DNA from: Lachnospiraceae bacterium UBA7182
GTDB lineage: Bacteria > Bacillota > Clostridia > Lachnospirales > Lachnospiraceae
Reading direction: 5' to 3'
DNA: 64,000 nucleotides
Assembly: GCA_002491115.1 (NCBI GenBank)
Contig: DKVI01000071.1
Coordinates: forward strand, 9,275-73,274
A program made the position numbers and the translations under genes. Positions within the stretch are counted from its first letter, which is position 1. Every line of letters starts with the position of its first letter. This document shows, piece by piece, positions 8,107 to 16,851 of the stretch. Under the pieces are notes generated by a model that saw only the letters and a program-made list of their open reading frames with translations, was not told the origin of the DNA and searched no databases.

Positions 8107-9332
8107 GTTTTTTACAGGAAAAACAGAACCGGCAGTATCTGACATTTCTTGCATGTCTTGCCACAGGCATGCTTATTTTTACGCTGTTTTCCGGATATGC
8201 AAAGCTGACATGCCTGAACCGGATTCTCTTTCGCAGGGAGCAGCAATTAGCCAGCGCCCTTTTGGAAGAGGGAATTTCGGAAAAAACACTGGCGTCTGCC
8301 TATGCCAGAGAAACGATAACGAAAGACGGTGTTCTGTTCCTGGAAAAGATCGGGCACAGTCAGGAAAGCCCTGTCCGGTATTTTTCTTATATCCGAAATC
8401 ATGCGTCTGCAATCCTGCTGCCGGATTTTGCCGGCGTGCTTCTTTGGTCCGTCCTGCTTTTGGCAGGCGCTTTTTTATCCATGCGGCGGCGGGAGGCTCT
8501 GTATCTGAAAGCCGCCTGTATGGTGGAACGGTACGCGGAAGGGGATTTTTCTGTCCACCTTCCCTGGAACCAGTCGGGAACGCTTTATCGCCTGTTTTCC
8601 TCTATTGATCAGCTTGCCAAAGCATTGCAGGCCAAGTGCGAGACAGAGCATGCGTCCGCGGAATTTTTAAAGAATACCCTGTCCGATATTTCCCATCAGT
8701 TAAAAACACCGCTGGCCGCGCTGCATATGTACGCGGAGATCATTGCTGCCGAACCGGACAATCGGGATGTTGTCATAAGATTTTCAGAAAAATCCATGCA
8801 GTCTTTGATCCGCATGGAAGAACTGGTACAGAATCTTCTGAAAATCACGCGCCTGGACGCCGGGAGCATCTGTTTTGAAAAAAGGGAACTGCCTGTGGAG
8901 GAAGTGGTACAAAGGGCAGTGGAGGATCTGCGGCTAAGAGCGGTCCGGGAGAAAAAGCAGATCGTGTTTAAGGGGGACGTAAAAGACAAAATTTTCTGCG
9001 ATCCTGCCTGGACAGGCGAAGCCATCGGAAACCTTGTAAAAAACGCCCTGGACCATACGTCGGAAGGCGGAAAGATCTGTATCTGCTGGAAACATTCTTC
9101 TGTGGCGCTGAAACTGTCTGTTTCGGACGACGGGTGCGGGATCGCGCCGGAAGATATCCATCATGTGTTTAAGCGGTTTTACAGAAGCCGCCGTTCCAGT
9201 GACCGACAGGGCGCAGGGCTTGGACTTTCTCTGGCTAAAAGCATTGTAGAAGGACAGGGCGGCAGGATCTGTGTTTTCAGCGAGCCGGGGCAGGGAACGG
9301 TGTTTACGCTTTTCTTTCTTACGGAATCGTAA
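8103..9332 (+). CDS. Sensor histidine kinase
   Basis: The protein has 409 residues. Two membrane segments (about 11-30 and 104-126) enclose a roughly 70-residue extracytoplasmic loop. A HAMP-like linker leads to the dimerisation helix with phosphorylated His198 in SDISHQLKTPL. The ATPase domain shows NLVKNALDHT (N box), DDGCGI (G1) and GAGLGLSLA (G2). The start at 8103 overlaps the regulator stop codon (ATGA); an in-frame codon at 8079 lies inside the regulator gene and is not needed. It is the cognate kinase of the preceding regulator. Confidence 0.92.
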   Translation: MSFLQEKQNRQYLTFLACLATGMLIFTLFSGYAKLTCLNRILFRREQQLASALLEEGISEKTLASAYARETITKDGVLFLEKIGHSQESPVRYFSYIRNHASAILLPDFAGVLLWSVLLLAGAFLSMRRREALYLKAACMVERYAEGDFSVHLPWNQSGTLYRLFSSIDQLAKALQAKCETEHASAEFLKNTLSDISHQLKTPLAALHMYAEIIAAEPDNRDVVIRFSEKSMQSLIRMEELVQNLLKITRLDAGSICFEKRELPVEEVVQRAVEDLRLRAVREKKQIVFKGDVKDKIFCDPAWTGEAIGNLVKNALDHTSEGGKICICWKHSSVALKLSVSDDGCGIAPEDIHHVFKRFYRSRRSSDRQGAGLGLSLAKSIVEGQGGRICVFSEPGQGTVFTLFFLTES

Positions 9333-9371
9333 GCCGGATTTCACCGAAATGTAAGGTCTGTCTGGTAGGAT
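9318..9371 (+). promoter_or_regulatory. Operator pair and promoter of the ABC transporter unit
   Basis: The palindrome CTTAC-GGAATC-GTAAG (9318-9333) overlaps the kinase stop codon. A weaker copy, TTCAC-CGAAAT-GTAAG (9340-9355), follows with its GTAAG half 22 bases further on, two helical turns. TAGGAT (9366-9371) is a plausible -10, and no good -35 is present. This is the usual picture for a promoter activated by an OmpR-type regulator. Confidence 0.5.
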
Positions 9372-9418
9372 AAAGATGTTCTTGAAAATACAAGACTACA
9401 AGGAAAGAGGTAGGAATC

Positions 9419-10102
9419 ATGCAGATTTTACAGGTAGAAAAACTTTGCAAAGTCTACGGAACCGGCGATACGGCGGTAAAGGCTTTGCAGGATGTGACAT
9501 TCTCCATGGAAAAGGGAGAGTTTGCGGCGGTGGTCGGGGAGTCAGGTTCAGGGAAAAGTACGCTTCTGAACTGTATCGGGGCTTTGGATACGCCCACATC
9601 CGGCAGGATTTGTCTGGACGGAACGGATCTGTTCGGAATGAAGGAGAATCAGAGAACTTTGTTTCGGCGCAGAAATGTGGGATTTATTTTTCAGTCCTTC
9701 CATCTGATTCAGGAACTCGACGTGGAACAGAATATGATTTTTCCGCTTTTACTGGACTACCAGAAGCCAAGGCGGGAGAAAGTGGAAGAATTACTGGAAC
9801 TTTTAGGCCTGCAGGACAGGCGGCATCATCTCCCCTGTCAGTTGTCAGGCGGGCAGCAGCAAAGAGCGGCCATCGGGCGGGCGCTGATGACCCGTCCCAT
9901 GCTGGTGCTGGCAGACGAACCCACAGGCAATTTAGATTCTAAAAGCAGCGAGGATGTGATGGAACTTTTAACAAAAGCATCCCGCCGTTACCAGCAGACA
10001 GTCCTGATGATCACCCACAATATGCAGTTGACTGCTTTTGCGGACCGGGTGTTTCAGGTAAAGGACGGAAGACTTACAGATATGGGAGGGATGAAGGCGT
10101 GA
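9419..10102 (+). CDS. ABC transporter ATP-binding protein (MacB/LolD type)
   Basis: A 227-residue ATPase subunit. Walker A is GESGSGKST (40-48), the Q-loop is in IFQSFHLIQELDV, the signature is LSGGQQQR, and Walker B reads LVLADEPTGNLDS with the GNLDS that marks the FtsX-partner family. It drives an extrusion or mechanotransmission-type permease rather than an importer. It overlaps the permease gene by four bases and lies in the predicted regulon of the preceding two-component system. Confidence 0.93.
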   Translation: MQILQVEKLCKVYGTGDTAVKALQDVTFSMEKGEFAAVVGESGSGKSTLLNCIGALDTPTSGRICLDGTDLFGMKENQRTLFRRRNVGFIFQSFHLIQELDVEQNMIFPLLLDYQKPRREKVEELLELLGLQDRRHHLPCQLSGGQQQRAAIGRALMTRPMLVLADEPTGNLDSKSSEDVMELLTKASRRYQQTVLMITHNMQLTAFADRVFQVKDGRLTDMGGMKA

Positions 10103-12426
10103 GAAATTATCTGGATCTGATTCCGATTCAGTCGTCCATTCACAGAAAACAAAGCCGCATGACCCGGATTTGCATCTTCTTGTCGGTATTTCTTGTGATG
10201 ACGATCTTTGGGATGGCGGATATGGAGATGGTAAGCCAGAAAGTACAGGCTGTAAGAAGCGACGGAAACTGGCATGTTGTCTTTAAAAATATAAACGGCC
10301 AGCAGGCGGCTCTGATTGACGCCAGGCCGGAAGTAAAAATAACCGGATGGTATGACGTGATCAATTACGGGCTGGACAGCCACTGGCAGGTCGAAGGACA
10401 GGAGACGGTCGTCTGCGGGATGAATCAGTCTTTAATGCAGGTGCTTCCGGTGGCGCTTAAAGAAGGGAATTTTCCCGCATCCGGTGAGGATGAGGTGGTG
10501 TGTACCACAAGCGTCCAGGACCGTCTGGGGATTCAACCGGGAGATACCGTCCGGATCGAAGCGCCGGATGGACGTCTGCTTTCATTTTCGGTCAGTGGAT
10601 TTGCAGAGACGACTTCCATGCTGACGGAGAAAGACGCTTTTGGTATTTTCACGGACCTGGATACGTTTCATGCATATTTTACAGACGGAATACCCACGGA
10701 AAAAGATAATGTCCTTTATGTGCAGTTTGCTCCTTTTTGCAATATCCAAAGGGCGCTTTCTACTATAAAAAGGCAGTTCGGACTTTCAGATGAACAGGTG
10801 GCAGAGAACGCCAAACTGTTAGGCCTGATGTTTCAAAGCAGTGATCCGTATCTGCTTCAGATCTATCTGGTGGCGCTGGTTCTTGCCGTACTGGTGGCTG
10901 TAGCCGGAATCCTGATGATCACGGGCAGTCTAAACAGCAGTGTAGCCCAGAGGACCGAATTTTTCGGACTGATGCGCTGTCTGGGCGCCACTCCCAGGCA
11001 GGTGATGCGTTTTGTGAGAAAAGAAGCGCTGGGGTGGTGTAAGACCGCCATACCAGCGGCGCTTCTTGCAGGAACGGCGGTTATATGGGGACTTTGTCAG
11101 CTTCTTCGCTGTTTAAGCCCGAACCTGTTTGAGGGAATGCCTCTTTTTGGAATCAGTTGGATCGGGATCGCGGCAGGGGTGGTCTTAGGGCTTGTGACTG
11201 TTCTTACGGCGGCCCACGCGCCTGCCAAAAGAGCCTCCAAAGTGACGCCTTTAAGCGCTGTTTCAGGCAATGCCGGAACTACTTATGGCGTAAAATCTTC
11301 CGCAAATACCAGATGGTTTCCCATAGAGCTGTCCCTTGGATGCCATCATGCCACAGGAAGCCTTAAGAATCTTTTTTTAATGTCCGGTTCTTTTGCTTTT
11401 GGGATTCTCCTTTTTATGTCTTTTTCGACGCTTCATGATTTTATGAACCATGCGTTTACGCCGCTTCGGCCCTGGTCGCCGGATCTGTCTGTCATAAGTC
11501 CTGACAATTCCTGCTCTGTCCCGGAAGACCTGGCGGAGCGTATCGCCGGACAATCGTCGGTCAGGCGCGTCTATGGAAGGAGATTTGCCTACGACATGGA
11601 CGCCGGCGTGGGGGAACGGACGATCAAGATTCAGTTAATTTCGTATGAAAGTCATCAGCTTGTGTGGGCAGAGGATGATCTGTATTCCGGCACAGTGGAC
11701 GAGATACCCAGGGGGGAGTCCGTGCTTACCGTGTTAAAAGAAGAAGATAAGATACAAACAGGAGAGCAGATTCGTATCAGGACAGAAACAGGATGGGAAT
11801 CCTTGCCTGTATCCGGTGTGCTTACCACCTGTCCTTTTGACCAGGACCCGGATGTCTTTACGGTGATCTGTTCGGAAGATTTGTTTAAAAGGCTGACAGG
11901 AGAAACCGATTATACAATCCTGGATATTCAGGTAAAACGGGGAACGTCGGATCAGGAAGTAGAAAATATCCGCCGGATGGCGGGAGAAAATATCCTGTTT
12001 TCTGACAAACGTCAGGGAAATGAGGAAGTGATGGGCGCATATTATGCGTTTCTTTTATTCCTGTATGGGTTTCTTGTGGTAATCCTGATGATCTGTGCTT
12101 TTCATATTATAAACAGTATGTCCATGAGCGCATCCGCCCGGATGGGGCAGTATCAGAATATGTATGCCGTCGGCATGGATCAAAGACAGTTGATCCGGAT
12201 GGTGGCGGCGGAGGCATTCTTTTATACGTTTCTGGGGATTCTTGTGGGCGGAGCTGCCGGATGCTGGTTTCACAGGCTTTTATACCAGTATCTTGTGACT
12301 TCCCGCTGGGGAGACGCCTGGCAGGTGCCGGCAGGGCCGTTTCTTGCAGCAGCTGCGACGGTGCTTCTGGCTTCTGCGCTGTCGATCCTGGGGCCCGGAA
12401 AAAGGATGGCTAAGATTGTCAGATAA
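10099..12426 (+). CDS. ABC transporter permease with two FtsX domains
   Basis: The protein has 775 residues. An N-terminal membrane helix (about 22-42) is followed by an extracytoplasmic MacB-PCD-like domain. Three helices form the first FtsX domain (about 255-375), with the motif FFGLMRCLGATPRQV. A fourth membrane segment near 430 leads to a second extracytoplasmic domain, and the C-terminal FtsX domain has YQNMYAVGMDQRQLIRM. This duplicated form is typical of Bacillota exporters tied to two-component systems. Likely roles are resistance to cell-envelope-active peptides or export of a peptide; the substrate is not evident. Confidence 0.88.
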   Translation: MRNYLDLIPIQSSIHRKQSRMTRICIFLSVFLVMTIFGMADMEMVSQKVQAVRSDGNWHVVFKNINGQQAALIDARPEVKITGWYDVINYGLDSHWQVEGQETVVCGMNQSLMQVLPVALKEGNFPASGEDEVVCTTSVQDRLGIQPGDTVRIEAPDGRLLSFSVSGFAETTSMLTEKDAFGIFTDLDTFHAYFTDGIPTEKDNVLYVQFAPFCNIQRALSTIKRQFGLSDEQVAENAKLLGLMFQSSDPYLLQIYLVALVLAVLVAVAGILMITGSLNSSVAQRTEFFGLMRCLGATPRQVMRFVRKEALGWCKTAIPAALLAGTAVIWGLCQLLRCLSPNLFEGMPLFGISWIGIAAGVVLGLVTVLTAAHAPAKRASKVTPLSAVSGNAGTTYGVKSSANTRWFPIELSLGCHHATGSLKNLFLMSGSFAFGILLFMSFSTLHDFMNHAFTPLRPWSPDLSVISPDNSCSVPEDLAERIAGQSSVRRVYGRRFAYDMDAGVGERTIKIQLISYESHQLVWAEDDLYSGTVDEIPRGESVLTVLKEEDKIQTGEQIRIRTETGWESLPVSGVLTTCPFDQDPDVFTVICSEDLFKRLTGETDYTILDIQVKRGTSDQEVENIRRMAGENILFSDKRQGNEEVMGAYYAFLLFLYGFLVVILMICAFHIINSMSMSASARMGQYQNMYAVGMDQRQLIRMVAAEAFFYTFLGILVGGAAGCWFHRLLYQYLVTSRWGDAWQVPAGPFLAAAATVLLASALSILGPGKRMAKIVR

Positions 12427-12428
12427 GG

Positions 12429-12457
12429 TTGCATTTATGACAGTTTCACAATATAAT
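12429..12457 (+). promoter_or_regulatory. Promoter of the NSS transporter gene
   Basis: TTGCAT (12429-12434), 17 bases, TATAAT (12452-12457). Confidence 0.6.
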
Positions 12458-12510
12458 AGTCTTTAGCTTCGGGCGTATTTATTATTTATATTGAAGGGAG
12501 AAATTATGTT

Positions 12511-13971
12511 GTGAAACGAGAAAAATTTGGTTCCCGTCTCGGGTTTATACTGGTATCCGCCGGATGTGCCATCGGGATCGGAAATGTCTGGAAGTTCCCC
12601 TACATATGCGGGGAATACGGCGGAGCCGCTTTTATATTGATCTATCTGGCTTTTCTTTTGATTCTCGGCATACCTGTGCTGGTATGCGAGTTTGCCATCG
12701 GCAGAGGCAGTAAAAAGAGTGTGGCTTTAAGCTTTGAAGAACTTTCGCCCCCGGGTACATCCTGGCCGAAACTCAAATATATCGGAATATTCGGCTGTTA
12801 CCTTTTGATGATGTTCTATACCATGGTCGGCGGATGGATGATGTATTATTGCTACAGAAGCCTGACAGGAGCGTTTCGCGGGGCTTCTCCCGAGCGCATT
12901 GCGGATGCCTTTACAGGGATGCTTTCAGACCTGCCCACGATGGCGTTCTGGACGGTCCTGATCTGCATCCTGGGCTTTGCAGTCTGTATGCTGGGATTAA
13001 AATCCGGCGTGGAGCGAATCACGAAAGTCATGATGGCGGCGCTTCTTCTGATCATGGTGGTGCTGGCGCTGCACTCGGTATTTTTAGACGGCGCAGGCGC
13101 GGGCATCCGCTTTTACCTGATCCCGGATTTTCAGAAAATGGTGGAGAGCGGCATCGGAAATGTGGTGTTTGCCGCGTTAAGCCAGGCATTTTTTACGCTG
13201 TCTCTGGGTGTCGGAGCCATGCTGATCTTCGGAAGTTATCTGGACAGAGCCCACAGTCTGACAGGAGAGGCCGTCAGTATTACAGCGCTGGATACCTTCG
13301 TGGCATTGACGGCAGGATTTATCATCATCCCTGCCTGTTTTGCCTACGGGATCGAACCCGGAGCAGGGCCCAGCCTTGTATTTATTACCCTGCCGAATAT
13401 CTTCTCACAGATGCCGGGGGGCTCTTTATGGAGCGCGCTTTTCTTCCTGTTTCTGACCTTTGCGGCGCTTTCCACGATCATTGCGGTATTTGAAAATATA
13501 CTTGCGTTTGATATGGACCTGTTCGGATGGTCGAGAAAGAAAAGCGTACTGGTCAGCGCGGTGCTGATCATCGTACTTAGTATGCCGGCTGTGTTAGGAT
13601 ATAATGTATGGTCTGCGATTCAGCCGTTAGGAGAGGGCAGTACCATCATGGACTTGGAAGATTTTATTGTCTCCAACAATCTGCTTCCTCTGGGAAGCCT
13701 GGGGTATGTATTGTTTTGCACCAGTAAAAACGGATGGGGCTGGACAAACTTTATAGCAGAAGCCAACGCCGGAACGGGCCGGTCTTTCCCCACAGGTTTA
13801 AAAAATTATATGCTGTACGGGATTCCGCTTATCATTATCGTGATCTATCTGAAAGGATACTATGATAAGTTCCAGGGGGAAAGCCTGCTGGTACTCGGAT
13901 GCTGGATGGCGGTGGCCGTAGTGCTTCTGGGATTTGTATTTTACTGCGCGACGGCGAAAAAAAGAGTATAA
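12511..13971 (+). CDS. Sodium-dependent transporter, neurotransmitter:sodium symporter family
   Basis: A 486-residue protein with about 11-12 helices. The first helix contains GFILVSAGCAIGIGNVWKFPY, with the unwound GxAxGxGNxWRFPY-like Na+ and substrate site of LeuT-type carriers. Substrates in bacteria are usually amino acids such as Trp, Tyr, Leu or Ala. The start is GTG at 12511, preceded by AAGGGAG; an ATG at 12506 stops immediately. It forms a single-gene unit with its own promoter and terminator. Confidence 0.9.
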   Translation: MKREKFGSRLGFILVSAGCAIGIGNVWKFPYICGEYGGAAFILIYLAFLLILGIPVLVCEFAIGRGSKKSVALSFEELSPPGTSWPKLKYIGIFGCYLLMMFYTMVGGWMMYYCYRSLTGAFRGASPERIADAFTGMLSDLPTMAFWTVLICILGFAVCMLGLKSGVERITKVMMAALLLIMVVLALHSVFLDGAGAGIRFYLIPDFQKMVESGIGNVVFAALSQAFFTLSLGVGAMLIFGSYLDRAHSLTGEAVSITALDTFVALTAGFIIIPACFAYGIEPGAGPSLVFITLPNIFSQMPGGSLWSALFFLFLTFAALSTIIAVFENILAFDMDLFGWSRKKSVLVSAVLIIVLSMPAVLGYNVWSAIQPLGEGSTIMDLEDFIVSNNLLPLGSLGYVLFCTSKNGWGWTNFIAEANAGTGRSFPTGLKNYMLYGIPLIIIVIYLKGYYDKFQGESLLVLGCWMAVAVVLLGFVFYCATAKKRV

Positions 13972-13975
13972 AAAA

Positions 13976-14020
13976 CAGGGTGCCTGTTCCTGATACGGAC
14001 CGGCATCCTGTTTTTATTTT
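13976..14020 (+). terminator. Terminator of the NSS transporter gene
   Basis: ACAGGGTGCC pairs with GGCATCCTGT (one G-T pair) across a 21-base loop, followed by TTTTATTTTT. Confidence 0.8.
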
Positions 14021-14157
14021 TCAGATAAATACAAACTCAAAATTCCAATTTTCATAATGACTTCCTTCCTCGTGATATCTCTGTACCACTTTATCACCAT
14101 ACAGTAAAATTATATAGGAAAACCGTTCGGATGGCAAGAAATTTATTGTCGAATCAT

Positions 14158-14236
14158 CGAACGAATTTTCGCTTTTTGTATTGACAAACGAATGTTCGAT
14201 TGATATAATCAGATTATGTGAAAGAACGGATGTTCG
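14158..14236 (+). promoter_or_regulatory. Perfect promoter with three LexA-like boxes
   Basis: TTGACA (14181-14186), 17 bases, TATAAT (14204-14209) is a consensus sigma-A promoter. Three matches to the Bacillota LexA box CGAACRNRYGTTYG surround it: CGAACGAATTTTCG (14158-14171), CAAACGAATGTTCG (14185-14198, inside the promoter) and AGAACGGATGTTCG (14223-14236, just after the predicted start of transcription). Each differs from consensus at one position. The middle box shares the 14-mer AAACGAATGTTCGA with the lexA promoter at 46680. Confidence 0.8.
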
Positions 14237-14259
14237 CCATTATAAAGGAGTGAGTGGAT

Positions 14260-14646
14260 ATGTATGCAGAAGGAACCATGAGCAGGGAAGAGTTCAGGAA
14301 GGCAAGGCGGGAGCAGGTGATGTCGGAGCAAAGAGCCAGAAGACGTCGGATACTCTTATTTTGTGTGACGATACTGCTGGTATTCGGAGTCGGCGTATGC
14401 TTCGGAACGCTCCTTGCCAGAGCGGATGAGACGGCAGAAGATTCGGCGTATAAGTATTACACAAAGATAGAAGTGCAGAAGGGAGATACCCTGTGGGAGA
14501 TCGCGGACCGTTATATGGACCGTGAACATTATGAAGGCCGAAGGGAATATATCATAGAAGTCATGAATATTAATCATATGACAACCGACCGCCTGACGGT
14601 AGGGAAAAAGCTTATTGTTCCTTATTATTCGGCAGAAGTAAAATAA
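14260..14646 (+). CDS. LysM membrane protein, probable SOS cell-division inhibitor (YneA-like)
   Basis: The protein has 128 residues: a short basic cytoplasmic segment, one membrane helix (about 30-50, ILLFCVTILLVFGVGVCFG), and a LysM peptidoglycan-binding domain at the C terminus (about 67-122, KIEVQKGDTLWEIADRYM ... INHMTTDRLTVGKKLIVPY). Size, topology and LexA control match Bacillus YneA and related proteins, which stop septation during DNA damage. The start at 14260 has AAGGAG nine bases upstream. In Bacillus yneA sits beside lexA; here it is 32 kb away. Orthology is inferred from architecture and regulation, not from close sequence identity. Confidence 0.75.
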   Translation: MYAEGTMSREEFRKARREQVMSEQRARRRRILLFCVTILLVFGVGVCFGTLLARADETAEDSAYKYYTKIEVQKGDTLWEIADRYMDREHYEGRREYIIEVMNINHMTTDRLTVGKKLIVPYYSAEVK

Positions 14647-14845
14647 TCGTGAAAAAACAGGCCTCTTTTTTAAGATTTTATAAAGAATGCTTTAAGATTA
14701 TTTGTCGTTTATTGTAGAACAGGGCGAAATATGTTAAAGTGAGAACAACCGAACGCTTGAACAGCGCACATATGTAAGTGCAGATGCAGATACATCTCCC
14801 CGTGTGCCGGGAAAGCTGCAGCAGAACTTAAATTAGGAGGTCACT

Positions 14846-15970
14846 ATGAAGAATAAACTATATTACATACTTGTGGTCCTGTACTTCCTGATGTTTGGTT
14901 TTATCCTGTACATCAATGGGGTATTCACAGGGAAGATAGGGTCACTGGATAATTTGCTGATTAATGTGGGATTTTTGGTGATTATAGGTATTTTATTTCT
15001 TATATCGTTTACCGGTTTTGCCAGATTAAACCGGATGACAGGCGCGCTTATGATCGCGGAGGAAGCCATGAGGGATCAGTACCAGGAAACGCGTCAGAAC
15101 CTGTGGCAGGAATACAGGAAGAAAAAAGACCTGTTTCCTGACGCCCTGCTAAATGAGCAGTTTGCGAAATATCAGAAGCGCATACAGGCGCATACCAACA
15201 CAAAGGGCCAGGTGACGGAAGCCTGCCCCATAGAAGAATATATCAATGAAGATCTGTTGGACCGGGCAGGGAAGACATACTTTAACTCCGCTGTATCCGG
15301 CACGCTGACCGGACTTGGAATCTTAGGTACATTCCTCGGGTTGACCATGGGAATGAGTTCCTTTTCTGGAAATGATATATTTACCATATCGGATAATATC
15401 GCTCCGCTTCTGGAGGGCATGAAGGTGGCGTTTCATACATCGGTTTACGGAATCTTCTTTTCTTTGGTATTTACCTTTGTATACCGCAGCCTTATGTCGG
15501 ATGCTTATGAAAAGCTTCAGAGCTTCCTCTCTTCGTTTCATGAGTATGCGGCTCCGACAGTCAGCAATATGGATGAGAATACAGGCGCGATGCTGATCTA
15601 CCAGGCCAACATGGCTAATTCTTTGAAAAATATCATGGAACTTATGCGCGGGAATGCCATGGAGCAGACAAAATCCATGGACCGGATCGTGCAGCGTTTT
15701 ATGGACCGGATGTCCGATTCCATGAGCGCCGATTTTGATAAGATCGGCAAATCTTTAAAGGAGGCGTGTGAGATACAGGTGGCCTATGCCAGGAATTTCC
15801 AGCGCCTGGAGGAAAGTACCAGGCTGCTGCTGGAATCCAGCCGTATGATGAACGATACTATGAATCTGGCGTTAGAAAGACAGCGGGAAGCAGAAGAGAA
15901 GATGTCCAAAACCTGTGACGATTTAAGCAATGAGCTGTATACGTTTCAGAAGATGAGGGATTTGCTATGA
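14846..15970 (+). CDS. MotA/TolQ/ExbB-type channel protein, ZorA-like
   Basis: The protein has 374 residues. Two N-terminal membrane helices (about 6-28 and 39-62) precede a cytoplasmic helical stretch. A second pair of helices carries the MotA/ExbB signature: GTLTGLGILGTFLGLTMGM (about 150-170) and LLEGMKVAFHTSVYGIFFSLVF (about 190-215). The C-terminal roughly 140 residues form a long helical cytoplasmic tail, as in ZorA of Zorya phage-defence systems and unlike flagellar MotA. It overlaps the next gene by four bases. It probably forms a 5:2 ion-driven motor with that protein. No flagellar genes are nearby. Confidence 0.78.
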   Translation: MKNKLYYILVVLYFLMFGFILYINGVFTGKIGSLDNLLINVGFLVIIGILFLISFTGFARLNRMTGALMIAEEAMRDQYQETRQNLWQEYRKKKDLFPDALLNEQFAKYQKRIQAHTNTKGQVTEACPIEEYINEDLLDRAGKTYFNSAVSGTLTGLGILGTFLGLTMGMSSFSGNDIFTISDNIAPLLEGMKVAFHTSVYGIFFSLVFTFVYRSLMSDAYEKLQSFLSSFHEYAAPTVSNMDENTGAMLIYQANMANSLKNIMELMRGNAMEQTKSMDRIVQRFMDRMSDSMSADFDKIGKSLKEACEIQVAYARNFQRLEESTRLLLESSRMMNDTMNLALERQREAEEKMSKTCDDLSNELYTFQKMRDLL

Positions 15971-16851
15971 AAAGTCAGAGAAGAGAAAGAGCCGCATTTG
16001 CGGAACCGGGCTACTGGCAGTCCTATTCGGATATGATGGCGGCACTGCTTTTAATCTTTATCCTGATCATCGCCGTCACCCTTGCCATCTACAAACAAAA
16101 GAGAACGGATCTGGAAAAGGCGCAGCTTCAGCTTAATTCCACCCGGACAGAGCTGGAAGCGTCCAGAGCGGATCTGGAAACTTCCGAGGAGGAGCTTAGA
16201 AATTCTCTGAAAGAACTGGAAGAAGCTTACGCCCAGGCAACCATGACGCAGGAAGAACTGGATGCCGCTTATCTGGAGATTGACGAAGCAAGGGCTGAGC
16301 TGAATGCTACAAAAAGCGAGCTTAAAGATATTGTCGGCATACGGACAGATATCATCGGGGAACTACAGACCCGTTTTAGTAATTCGTCTATGAAAGTAGA
16401 TCCCCAGACCGGCTCCATTACTTTTTCTTCGGATGTGCTGTTCCGATACAACAGCGCAACACTTACTTCGGAGAGTCAGGATACTTTAAAAGAAATTATC
16501 CCCATGTATTTAGGCGTGCTTCTCCAGGATAATTTCCGCCCATATATTGCCGAGATCATCATCGAAGGCCATACAGATACGGACGGCGGATATCAAAGTA
16601 ATATGACTTTATCCTACAACCGGGCCAATTCTGTGGCGAAATTCTGTGTGGACAGTAAAAACGGGCTGTCTCAGGCGCAGATCGAATTGCTGCAAAGCCT
16701 GATGACGGTAAACGGGCGTTCTTTCAGTAACCCGATCTATAAAGCCGGCTCCGAAGAAGTGGATATGGCCGCTTCCAGGCGTGTGGAGATCAAATTCCGC
16801 CTGAAAGAGGACGAGATGATCAAAAAGATCACGGAGGTGCTGGAGCATTAA
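15967..16851 (+). CDS. MotB/OmpA-like motor partner, ZorB-like
   Basis: The protein has 294 residues. One membrane helix near the N terminus reads SYSDMMAALLLIFILIIAVTLAIY; Asp22 is the expected ion-binding aspartate of MotB/ZorB proteins. A coiled coil of about 80 residues (45-125, regular E-L-E-x-S-R pattern) leads to an OmpA-like peptidoglycan-binding domain, with LFRYNSATLTSESQDTL, IIIEGHTDTDGGYQ and LSYNRANSVAKF. It would anchor the preceding channel protein to the cell wall. The gene ends by overlapping the convergent PF09818 gene by four bases. ZorC, ZorD or ZorE effectors are not found beside it. Confidence 0.78.
   Translation: MKSQRRERAAFAEPGYWQSYSDMMAALLLIFILIIAVTLAIYKQKRTDLEKAQLQLNSTRTELEASRADLETSEEELRNSLKELEEAYAQATMTQEELDAAYLEIDEARAELNATKSELKDIVGIRTDIIGELQTRFSNSSMKVDPQTGSITFSSDVLFRYNSATLTSESQDTLKEIIPMYLGVLLQDNFRPYIAEIIIEGHTDTDGGYQSNMTLSYNRANSVAKFCVDSKNGLSQAQIELLQSLMTVNGRSFSNPIYKAGSEEVDMAASRRVEIKFRLKEDEMIKKITEVLEH

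Noticed and set aside
14034..14078. Minus-strand 13-codon frame starting ATGAAAATTGGAATT with a good ribosome binding site
   Set aside because: Too short to call; no hydrophobicity, homology or conserved context visible, and it lies in the gap after the NSS transporter terminator.
14846..16851. Flagellar stator genes motA/motB
   Set aside because: No flagellar genes are near; the long C-terminal tail of the first protein and the coiled coil of the second fit ZorAB-like proteins better.
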